NCBI GenBank assembly: GCA_038222915.1
Contig: JBBRHH010000335.1
Span: 1-6,953 of the forward strand
Source: JBBRHH01 sp038222915
GTDB taxonomy: Bacteria; Planctomycetota; Phycisphaerae; Tepidisphaerales; Tepidisphaeraceae
Length of the DNA: 6,953 nt
Direction: 5' to 3'
Shown here: piece after piece, positions 1-5,902 of the stretch
Numbering within the stretch: the first letter of the stretch is position 1
Layout of the letters: each line of letters starts with the position of its first letter
The notes under the pieces: generated by a model
Databases searched by the model: none
Told to the model about the DNA's origin: nothing
What the model saw: only the letters and a program-made list of their open reading frames with translations
Translations under genes and position numbers: made by a program

Positions 1-1641
1 CTCGGCGTCGATCGCGTCGGCGACGGGAAACTGATTCTGGCTGAAGTCGGCCGTCGCGCCTTTAAAATTGATCTCTTTGCCGGCCACCCGCACCATCACG
101 TCCGTCAGCACGATGTTGCCGTTCTCCGAGCGGCCCGGCCCCTTGCCTGGAAGCGCGTCATCCGGCAGCGCCTCCAGCCGCACACCCATGATCTGCTTCA
201 CCGGCACGGCGGCGCTGATCGTGTAAATATCCGTGGCGGGGTTCGCGCCGCTGACAAAGATGGATTTGTCCGGCCGCTCCTCCAGCGTCGCGCCGCTCTG
301 GGCCTTTTTCTCGCCTCCGGCCAGCACCATCCACTCCACCGGCTTGCCGGCCTCGCCCAGCGACTTCTCCCACGCCTCGGCCACTTCCGCCAGCTTCGTC
401 TCATGCTCGCGAATCTTCGTCTCCGCCGCCGCGATCTTCGCGTCAAACTCTTTTAATTTCCCCGCATCGGTCGGCCGCGGCATCGAAAGCAGCGGCGGAT
501 GATTGACGGGCCGTTCCTGGCCGGTTCCGGTTTCATCCACGTTGTTGAAGAACGCGAAGAACTGGTAAAATTCCTTCTGCGAGATCGGGTCATACTTGTG
601 ATCGTGGCAGCGGCAGCAGCCCATGGTCAGCCCCAGCCACACCGCCGACGTCGTCTCCACGCGATCGATCACCGTTTCCACCCGCCACTCCTCCGCGATC
701 ACTCCCCCTTCGGTATTGATGCGGTGGTTGCGATTAAAACCCGTGGCGGTCTTCTGCTCCTGCGTGGCGTTGGGCAGCAAATCCCCGGCGATCTGCTCGA
801 CCGTAAACTGGTCGTACGGTTTATTGTTATTGAACGCGCTAATCACCCAGTCGCGCCAGGGCCACTGATACCTTTCATAGTCGGCCTGATACCCGTTGGA
901 GTCCGCGTAGCGCGCCCCGTCCAACCACTGCATGGCCATCCGCTCGCCATACTGTGGCGAGGCGAGCAGGCGGTCGACGACTTTCTCATACGCCTGTGGC
1001 GACGTGTCGGCGAGAAACGCATCCACCTCGGCGGCCGTCGGCGGCAGGCCAAGAAGATCCAGCGACAACCGGCGAATCAGCGTAGTCTTGTCCGCCTCGG
1101 GGGACGGCGTAAGGCCCTTCTCCTCCAGATCGGCCAGCACAAAATGATCCAGCTCATTGCGCGGCCACGCTTTGCTTTTAATCTCAGGCAGATTAGGCCG
1201 CAGGGGCGTGGCAAACCCCCAGTGCGGAAGATAAACGCCGCCCTCCCTGACCCAGCGGGTTAAAAGCTCCACCTGCTCGGGCGAGAGCTTCTTGCCGGTC
1301 TTGGCGGGGGGCATGTGGTCGTCGGCGTCGTCGGTGGTGATGCGGCGGACAAGCTCGCTCTTGGCCGGCTCCCCCGGCACGATGGCGATCTCCCCGGATT
1401 TGGCGGGGGCGGTGGCCGAGGCCTTCTGGTCAAGGCGCAGTTTGGCCTTGCGCTTGTTCTCGTCGGGGCCGTGACAGTTGAAGCAGTTCTCGGAAAGCAG
1501 GGGGCGGATATCGCGATTAAAGTCGACCTTCTTCGGGGCCGCCGCGCGGGTGAGAGTGGGGGCGCACAGGAGCGCAATAAGTAAAGCCAGCGCGGCGCGC
1601 ACCGTCCCCGCGCGCACCTTAAAGCCGTCTGCATCCTGCAT
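1..1641 (-). CDS. PSCyt1-DUF1549 secreted cytochrome-like protein (planctomycete 'PSD1' type), C-terminus beyond window
   Basis: The frame is open without a stop from 1641 to base 1, giving 547 residues; the 3' end is cut by the window edge. Residues 1-35 look like a signal peptide (basic start, hydrophobic ALALLIALLCAPTL, cleavage near TRA-AAP). A planctomycete cytochrome C (PSCyt1) domain follows at ~39-135, with heme-binding CFNCH at 53-57 and DDHMPP at 107-112, whose M110 is a possible axial ligand. DUF1549 spans ~165-370 and includes GCCRCHDHKYDP (341-352), a second CXXCH. Residues ~394-430 look like coiled coil, then a GPGR-ENGN segment (501-509) typical of the family. Full-length relatives are usually around 900-1100 residues and end in DUF1553, so about half is seen. 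The function is unproven; the family is presumed periplasmic and linked to polysaccharide breakdown in Planctomycetes. An in-frame TAG lies upstream. ATG at 1641 is the first ATG, but TTG at 1647 sits 8 nt after GAGGAAAGG and could be the real start. Confidence 0.93.
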   Translation of the reverse strand, partial: MQDADGFKVRAGTVRAALALLIALLCAPTLTRAAAPKKVDFNRDIRPLLSENCFNCHGPDENKRKAKLRLDQKASATAPAKSGEIAIVPGEPAKSELVRRITTDDADDHMPPAKTGKKLSPEQVELLTRWVREGGVYLPHWGFATPLRPNLPEIKSKAWPRNELDHFVLADLEEKGLTPSPEADKTTLIRRLSLDLLGLPPTAAEVDAFLADTSPQAYEKVVDRLLASPQYGERMAMQWLDGARYADSNGYQADYERYQWPWRDWVISAFNNNKPYDQFTVEQIAGDLLPNATQEQKTATGFNRNHRINTEGGVIAEEWRVETVIDRVETTSAVWLGLTMGCCRCHDHKYDPISQKEFYQFFAFFNNVDETGTGQERPVNHPPLLSMPRPTDAGKLKEFDAKIAAAETKIREHETKLAEVAEAWEKSLGEAGKPVEWMVLAGGEKKAQSGATLEERPDKSIFVSGANPATDIYTISAAVPVKQIMGVRLEALPDDALPGKGPGRSENGNIVLTDVMVRVAGKEINFKGATADFSQNQFPVADAIDAE

Positions 1642-1738
1642 GTTCAAATGGCCTGCCTTTCCTCTGTCTCTTTTCTATCCGAGCCCGCTGCCGCCGTTGT
1701 CGAATCGGGCTTGCCCAATAGGCCTTACGGTCGCTTGC

Positions 1739-1744
1739 AGTATA
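1739..1744 (-). promoter_or_regulatory. possible -10 box for the PSCyt1-DUF1549 gene
   Basis: Read on the minus strand this is TATACT, five of six matches to TATAAT, about 98 nt upstream of the ATG at 1641. The hexamer 17 nt further upstream (TTCATC) is a poor -35 match, so this is a weak call. Use of sigma70-like promoters by this organism is assumed. Confidence 0.25.
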
Positions 1745-1772
1745 GGTTCAGGCGGTGCGGGGATGAAAGAGA

Positions 1773-1850
1773 GGTTTACCAGAGAGTTCACGGAGGGCTG
1801 CCAAGAGGAGAAGAATGTTGGCCACAGATGTTCACGGATGGCCACGGATG
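1773..1850 (+). repeat. degenerate intergenic repeat with three 10-bp CACGGATG-type units
   Basis: Bases 1821-1850 are three back-to-back 10-mers, GCCACAGATG, TTCACGGATG and GCCACGGATG. Just upstream, 1773-1797 reads GTTTACCAGAGAGTTCACGG and onward, with GCCAAGAGGAG near 1800. From memory, strings of the 'accacagagttcacagag' and 'gccacagatgaacacggatg' kind recur between genes in Planctomycetes, Verrucomicrobia and some other phyla. Their role and mobility are not known to me. This copy looks decayed and shows no terminal repeats or coding capacity. Confidence 0.6.
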
Positions 1851-1912
1851 CAGGCGGGGAGGGAGTAGGGGGCTGCGGTTTTACGGGCCTTCTGCGGTAT
1901 GCTGGGGTCACG

Positions 1913-2458
1913 ATGATGCGCCTTGGCTTGCGGCTGTTGACCGGCGTTTCACTCCTGGTCCTTGTCGCGGGGATTGGGATGTGGGTGGACAGTCACTGGC
2001 ACCAGCGAGAATATCATCTGGAGCGGTGGCGAACCGTTGACGAGCAGTTTTTCGCGCACCGTTGGTATCTGCAATCGGCTGACGGGGGAGCCGGGGCGAG
2101 CTATTCACACGTTCGATGTCTTCCAGACTCGCTTCCGGCGCTCTTTTACCGCACTCCATCCGGCGTGCTGGATGAATATAGGGTGGGTCCGGTGACGGGG
2201 GTCGGTCCTCCCACGAACCATAGCTTCACGCCTTGGGCACGATGTCTACGATGGGGAGGTTTTGAGCTCGTGTGGGACATCTACGCTCCCTCCCCGGGCA
2301 GTGAGTGGACGCTGGGCCTTGTCCTCCCGTACTGGTTTGTTGTTTGCGCCGCCGCGATTCTCCCGGCGCTCGGGCTGGCGCGACGCCGCCGGGCGCGGCG
2401 GGCCGGTTCGGGGTTTCCAGTAGAAATTCAATCCGCCAAACCGTCGGGCATCCCATAA
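1913..2458 (+). CDS. small two-helix membrane protein, planctomycete-type hypothetical
   Basis: This 181-residue protein has a short basic N-terminus, a hydrophobic helix at ~8-24 (LLTGVSLLVLVAGIGMWV), a soluble middle of about 105 residues, and a second helix at ~133-155 (LGLVLPYWFVVCAAAILPAL) followed by an RRRRARR stop-transfer cluster at 157-163. The layout, a helix then a WxxR/H-rich stretch then a 'P-W' helix and an arginine cluster, matches a common planctomycete family that often ends in a CPxCGYDLR...CPECG zinc ribbon. That ribbon is absent; the protein ends in a short tail without cysteines. The function is unknown. The frame is open upstream to 1478, but ATG 1913 (or 1916) is preferred because the helix begins there. 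There is no clear Shine-Dalgarno, and a TATGCT hexamer ends only 8 nt before the start, so a leaderless message is possible. Confidence 0.7.
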   Translation: MMRLGLRLLTGVSLLVLVAGIGMWVDSHWHQREYHLERWRTVDEQFFAHRWYLQSADGGAGASYSHVRCLPDSLPALFYRTPSGVLDEYRVGPVTGVGPPTNHSFTPWARCLRWGGFELVWDIYAPSPGSEWTLGLVLPYWFVVCAAAILPALGLARRRRARRAGSGFPVEIQSAKPSGIP

Positions 2459-2567
2459 GAACGATGTTGTGTCACTGAGCGGGGTGGGGTGGATGGCGCG
2501 GAACGGCGGGTTGGTGCATTTCGAGCGGCGGCGGCGGGCGGGGCGGTGCTTGGCCGGTCCGGAGAAA

Positions 2568-2714
2568 GGGTCGATTCTTCGGCCCAAACGGGAGATTCAC
2601 GCAAAAAAGGCCGGGATTCTGCGGTCGGTTCCCGGGAATCTGCGGCGCAATCCCGGGAATGCGCCGCGGTTTCCCGGGAATATGCCGCGTAATCCCGGGC
2701 GGCAGGCGTTGCCG
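2568..2714. repeat. 21-bp tandem array of CCCGGG palindromes
   Basis: Perfect CCCGGG hexamers begin at 2631, 2652, 2673 and 2694, exactly 21 bp apart. A decayed unit (GCCGGGATTCTGCGG) begins at 2610. Two fainter units at 2589 and 2568 keep an ATTC at the same phase. The linkers are related (AATCTGCGGCGCAAT, AATGCGCCGCGGTTT, AATATGCCGCGTAAT), and the second is close to the reverse complement of the first. Units 2631 and 2673 have the longer core TTCCCGGGAA. Twenty-one base pairs is two helical turns, so all cores face the same side of the DNA. The array could be a protein-binding array, a structured RNA or a simple dispersed repeat; the sequence does not decide. Confidence 0.85.
2629..2680. 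repeat. 52-bp near-perfect inverted repeat within the 21-bp array
   Basis: The left arm 2629-2654 and right arm 2655-2680 are complementary at 23 of 26 positions with no spacer, centred on the CCCGGG at 2652-2657. One of the three mismatches would be a G-U pair in RNA. No T-run follows on either strand, so it does not look like an intrinsic terminator. It could extrude as a cruciform or fold as RNA. Confidence 0.8.
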
Positions 2715-3047
2715 CGCGCGTTTCATGCGCAGAAACATTTGTTTTCGCCGAAGAAACCATCACTCAGCCCGCCTGAGGAGAAGCGGCAATCGTCGCCGCC
2801 ACTCCTGAGACGGCCAAAACTCTTACTTGCAGTCAAGCTGCACCGCCCCCTCTGTCTCCGGCTAACGGTTGTCGTTTGGTGTTGGCGCTCGCAAGCATCC
2901 GTGGCAACCTCCACGTGACCGCGGGAGCTTGCCGCGCGCCGCAGCAAGCGGACCGACGCGCCGCTGCGATGAGTCCGTGGAAGAGCCACTTTCCCCTCCC
3001 CCTTCATTCTGTCATACTCGCGACCCCCACTTCTCGGCGGCGCTCGT

Positions 3048-3054
3048 GAAAGGA
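3048..3054 (+). promoter_or_regulatory. ribosome binding site that fixes the start of the beta-helix gene
   Basis: GAAAGGA ends 6 nt before the ATG at 3061. The frame is open further upstream to 2869, but that extension has no such site and no family resemblance, so this site decides the start. Confidence 0.7.
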
Positions 3055-3060
3055 TCGCGC

Positions 3061-4890
3061 ATGAAATCCACTGTGACCCGGTTGTATCCCGCCCGGCCTG
3101 TCCCTCCGATCGAACCCCTCGAAAAGCGCCTCCTCTTTTCCAGCCGCTCCTTCTTCGTCACCAACACGGACGATGAAGGATCGGGTTCGCTTCGCCAGGC
3201 GATCCTTGACGCCAATAACAGCATCGGCTTCGTTGACAACATCGTCTTCGACCTTGGGGCGGGCATTCATACCATCGCCCCGCTGACGCAACTCCCGCAG
3301 ATCAACGCGCACATCGTCATGCATGGGCCAGTGGACGCGTTGGGGAATCCACTGCTGCAGATTAACGGTACCTCAACTGGCGGCGGCGCCGTCGGATTTC
3401 AACTTGGCCGGTCCGCCCCCGGCGATGCGCAGCGGAGCATCATCTCCAACCTCGCCATTCAGGCCTTCGACGGCTGTGGCATCGAGATCGATGGTGACGG
3501 TTTGACCCAGATCTACGGTTGCCGCATCGGCACCGACCCAGCCGGCAAGACGGCCCAGGCCAATACCGACGGTATTCGCATCTTCTCGGCACACAATATC
3601 ATCGGGCTCGACCAGACGGGTGCGCGTTTTCGCAACGTGATCTCGGGGAACACGGGCGAGGGCGTGCAGATCGCGTCGGCATCGGCCACCGGCAATGTGG
3701 TGGAGAACAGCTACATCGGCACCAATCTTCCCGGCACACAATCATTGTCCAACGGAGACGTGGGAATTTACTTGGATGCCGGGTCGGCTTCCAATCGCAT
3801 TGGCGGCACGAAGGCCAATCAGGGGAACCTGATCTCCGGCAATGGCGCGGGCGTGGTGATCGGCAACCGGAAGACGAGTGGATCCAACAACAACGTGCTT
3901 CAGGGAAATAAGATCGGCACCAATGCCGCCGGCAACGCTGCCATTCCTAACCACAACGCCGGCATCATTGTGCAGAGCGATTCAAGTGGCAACTCGATCG
4001 GATCGCTGCTGAAGGGGAGCCGCAATATTATCTCCGGGAACGCCAACGACGGCATCTCGGTGGAGGGGGGCACGCACACTGCGGTCTATGGCAACTACAT
4101 TGGGACCAATGCCGCCGGCACGGCCGCGCTGGCCAATCGGGATGGAATGTTGGTCGGTGCAACGGGCACCATCGTCGGACGTGTGGGCAAGCTGGGGGCC
4201 AACGTCATCTCCGGAAACAGGGCGGACGGGATTGCCATCGTTGATCTGACCGATCCGCCGCTTTCAAGCGGCACTATCATTGCCGGCAACTCCATCGGGA
4301 CCGATCCAACAGGAAAGAAGTCCATCCCCAATCGCGGCGCAGGCGTGTTCATCTCTGCGACGGGGGCGCAAACCATCCGTAACAACACAATCGCGTTCAA
4401 CGGCACGGCGGGCAAGATCACTTCCGGCGTGGGTGTGTTCGGCGATTCTCAGAATGTGTCGATCCTGGGCAACTCCATCTTCTCCAACGTTAGCCTGGGC
4501 ATCAATCTCTTCAGCAGCCAGCAGGACACGAAAGTCACGGTGAATGACCCCATGGACATCGACGCTGGCCCCAACGGTTTGCAGAACTTCCCAGTGCTTC
4601 GATCGGCGATTCGCCGCGGAACGGGCATAACGGTGAAGGGAACGCTCAACAGCACTCCCAACACCGAGATCCACATCGAGTTGTTCGCCTCACCCAGGGC
4701 CGACTCGTCCGGCTTTGGCGAAGGGCAGTTGTATCTGGGAGCGCTGACCGTCACCACCGATCAAAACGGCAACGCAGCGTTCAACAAACTGGTGAAGAGC
4801 GTGACGGCGGGATCGGTCATCACCGCGACCGCCACGGCGAGTGCGGCCGGGGCGACGTCGGAATTCTCCAAGGCCATTGCGGTGCGGTGA
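3061..4890 (+). CDS. LEPR-XLL/CSLREA-type parallel beta-helix surface protein
   Basis: This is a 609-residue protein. Residues 17-27 read IEPLEKRLLFS, a match to the planctomycetal LEPR-XLL N-terminal motif. FFVTNTDDEGSGSLRQAILDANN (31-53) is a variant of the CSLREA motif that opens many secreted beta-helix proteins. Residues ~125-485 carry NosD/pectate-lyase-like beta-helix repeats. An IGT[DN]-x-x-G-x motif recurs at 156, 219, 285, 347 and 412, and N[VLI]ISGN at 192, 256, 322 and 381, a ~64-residue repeat. A DIDAGPNGLQNFPVL segment (499-513) precedes a beta-sandwich-like C-terminus ending in ATATASAAGATSEFSKAIAV, as is common in such proteins. There is no hydrophobic signal peptide, no C-terminal anchor, and no catalytic residues that I can assign. 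Its likely role is cell-surface or extracellular, perhaps carbohydrate binding or structural (inference). It is a single gene with its own ribosome site and a hairpin downstream. Confidence 0.9.
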   Translation: MKSTVTRLYPARPVPPIEPLEKRLLFSSRSFFVTNTDDEGSGSLRQAILDANNSIGFVDNIVFDLGAGIHTIAPLTQLPQINAHIVMHGPVDALGNPLLQINGTSTGGGAVGFQLGRSAPGDAQRSIISNLAIQAFDGCGIEIDGDGLTQIYGCRIGTDPAGKTAQANTDGIRIFSAHNIIGLDQTGARFRNVISGNTGEGVQIASASATGNVVENSYIGTNLPGTQSLSNGDVGIYLDAGSASNRIGGTKANQGNLISGNGAGVVIGNRKTSGSNNNVLQGNKIGTNAAGNAAIPNHNAGIIVQSDSSGNSIGSLLKGSRNIISGNANDGISVEGGTHTAVYGNYIGTNAAGTAALANRDGMLVGATGTIVGRVGKLGANVISGNRADGIAIVDLTDPPLSSGTIIAGNSIGTDPTGKKSIPNRGAGVFISATGAQTIRNNTIAFNGTAGKITSGVGVFGDSQNVSILGNSIFSNVSLGINLFSSQQDTKVTVNDPMDIDAGPNGLQNFPVLRSAIRRGTGITVKGTLNSTPNTEIHIELFASPRADSSGFGEGQLYLGALTVTTDQNGNAAFNKLVKSVTAGSVITATATASAAGATSEFSKAIAVR

Positions 4891-4950
4891 CACACAACAA
4901 CTTAAGGGTGTTGCAGGGAAGAGACAGTCGTAAAAGGGCGCGCAAAGTAC

Positions 4951-4977
4951 GGCGGGCGGATGGTTAGTCCGCCCGCC
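4951..4977. terminator. hairpin between convergent genes, probable bidirectional terminator
   Basis: GGCGGGCGGA (4951-4960) and TCCGCCCGCC (4968-4977) pair perfectly over 10 bp around a 7-nt loop. It lies 60 nt past the stop of the plus-strand beta-helix gene and 31 nt past the stop of the minus-strand DUF1080 gene. Only weak T-richness follows on either side (ATTCAAGTTTGATT on plus; GTACTTTGC on minus), so strict intrinsic termination is uncertain, but its position is right for both genes. Confidence 0.65.
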
Positions 4978-5008
4978 ATTCAAGTTTGATTCGCCCGGGG
5001 GGCGTCGT

Positions 5009-5776
5009 TTACTTCTTCTCTTCCAGCGGCTTGATCATGAGATCTTTAAATTGGATCTCCATCGTAAAGCCGGCGTGGATCTGCAGGCCGATGATGCCGT
5101 CCTTGACCGCCTTGGGGCTCTCGTCGGTCAGGTCGGTGGTGACTTCGCCGTTGGTGCTGTAGACGATGTGGTTGCCCTTGGCAATCACCACGCAGTCGTT
5201 CCAGTCGTCCTTCTTGATCACCTTCTTGAGCTCGTCGCTGGTCTTGGCCAGCGGCGTGTTGGTGCGCTTGTTGTCGGCGTCCCAGGTCGTCTTCTCACCC
5301 CGGTTGCTCATGACGCCGCGTCCACCCGCGCCGCCCGCTTCGTCGTAGATGATGCCGGTAAAGCCGTTGCCCGCGTCGAAGTCCGCCTGATAGCCGCCGA
5401 TACGGGAAGTCTTCTCGTCCATCATCTTGGAGCGGAACTGCACGCCGGAATTGCCGTCCGCGCTGCCCCACTTGTACTTGAAGTGCAACTCAAAATCCGC
5501 GAACGGGGCCTGGTAGACCAGGAACGTCTGCTTGGAGGTTTCCTTGGTCTCCGAGCCGACGATCACGCCGTCCTTCACCGACCAGAATCCATCGAGGCCC
5601 TTCCAGCCGGAGAGGTCCTTGCCGTTGAACATGGGGATAAACCCATCCGCGTTGGGCTTGGGAAGCTCGAACTTGGCGGCGGCGGGCGCATCAGGCTTGG
5701 GGGCGTCGGCGGCGTGGCTCACCAGGGCGGCGGGCGCGAGGCCGAACAGTGCGATCAGACTAAGACGCTTGAGCAT
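5009..5776 (-). CDS. secreted DUF1080 protein (3-keto-disaccharide hydrolase family)
   Basis: The product is 255 residues. Residues 1-22 are a signal peptide (MLKRLSLIALFGLAPAALVS, cleavage after SHA), followed by an Ala/Pro/Asp linker to ~38. The single DUF1080 domain (~44-250), a concanavalin-like beta-sandwich, begins FIPMFNGKDLSGWKG (46-60). It includes FWSVKDGVIVGSE (64-76), NSGVQFRS (109-116), GGYQADF (127-133), GIIYDE (141-146), WND (192-194), GIIGLQIHAG (227-236) and a terminal EIQFKDLMIKPL (240-251). All are hallmarks of the family, and the length is typical for one domain. The family name comes from hydrolysis of 3-keto-glycosides; activity of this member is not shown. An ATG 30 nt upstream is in frame but has no ribosome site, so 5776 is chosen. 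The gene lies 126 nt downstream of the small lipoprotein gene on the same strand, so co-transcription is possible but not evident. Confidence 0.93.
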   Translation of the reverse strand: MLKRLSLIALFGLAPAALVSHAADAPKPDAPAAAKFELPKPNADGFIPMFNGKDLSGWKGLDGFWSVKDGVIVGSETKETSKQTFLVYQAPFADFELHFKYKWGSADGNSGVQFRSKMMDEKTSRIGGYQADFDAGNGFTGIIYDEAGGAGGRGVMSNRGEKTTWDADNKRTNTPLAKTSDELKKVIKKDDWNDCVVIAKGNHIVYSTNGEVTTDLTDESPKAVKDGIIGLQIHAGFTMEIQFKDLMIKPLEEKK

Positions 5777-5783
5777 AGGGGGG

Positions 5784-5790
5784 TCTCCTG
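5784..5790 (-). promoter_or_regulatory. ribosome binding site that fixes the DUF1080 gene start
   Basis: On the minus strand CAGGAGA ends 7 nt before the ATG at 5776. It supports that start over the in-frame ATG at 5806, which lacks a comparable site and would put ten extra polar residues before the signal peptide. Confidence 0.8.
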
Positions 5791-5902
5791 TTTCCTTGAT
5801 GGGCAAGGGTGTTGTTTAGACGCGCCATCCTCCGGTCCAACCGGCGGGGCGGTCCTTGTTATTACTGCGGCGCGGGTAAGGCGTTTAGGAATCGGGCCGG
5901 GG

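Larger units (their letters stand above)
1642..1912. other. divergent intergenic spacer
   Basis: This 271-base spacer separates the minus-strand PSCyt1-DUF1549 gene from the plus-strand two-helix membrane protein, so it should hold promoters for both. It contains a possible minus-strand -10 box, a short GGGC-TT-GCCC inverted repeat at 1707-1716, and a repeat-derived stretch at 1773-1850. Short reading frames cross it on both strands, but none has a recognisable product. Confidence 0.7.
2459..3060. other. 600-base intergenic region without a convincing gene
   Basis: The region lies between two plus-strand genes. Its main feature is the 21-bp palindrome array at 2568-2714. To the right are small inverted repeats: CTCAG-CTGAG at 2763-2777, GCGGC-GCCGC at 2783-2799, CGTGG-CCACG at 2900-2915 and GCTTGC-GCAAGC at 2927-2949. 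None is followed by a T-run. A poor promoter-like pair (TTTCCC at 2990-2995, CATACT at 3013-3018, 17-bp spacing) precedes the beta-helix gene. Frames open on both strands (2469-2918 plus, 2428-2763 minus) have biased arginine/proline or serine/alanine composition and look non-coding. Confidence 0.6.

Noticed and set aside
499..1263. A 254-codon plus-strand open frame
   Set aside because: It is wholly antisense to the PSCyt1-DUF1549 gene, whose protein shows clear conserved motifs. The antisense product has no recognisable features.
2568..2714. Possible CRISPR array
   Set aside because: The period is only 21 bp with related, not unique, linkers. There is no repeat-spacer structure and there are no cas genes nearby.
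2428..2763. Minus-strand 111-codon frame with SRETAAH-type heptads
   Set aside because: The heptads follow directly from the DNA repeat, and the frame overlaps the end of the two-helix membrane gene on the other strand. No start signal or family match is seen.
2469..2918. Plus-strand 149-codon frame through the 21-bp array, giving PGNLRRN-type heptads
   Set aside because: A 21-bp repeat keeps any frame open, and frames are open on both strands here. The product is very basic and low in complexity, with no ribosome site and no family likeness. It stays possible but unsupported.
2763..2949. Several small inverted repeats as a riboswitch or structured leader
   Set aside because: The stems are 5-6 bp, common by chance at this GC content, and match no riboswitch core that I recognise.
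5832..5844. CCGGT-CCA-ACCGG inverted repeat as terminator of the small lipoprotein gene
   Set aside because: The stem is 5 bp with a 3-nt loop and no T-run follows on the minus strand. It is too weak to call.
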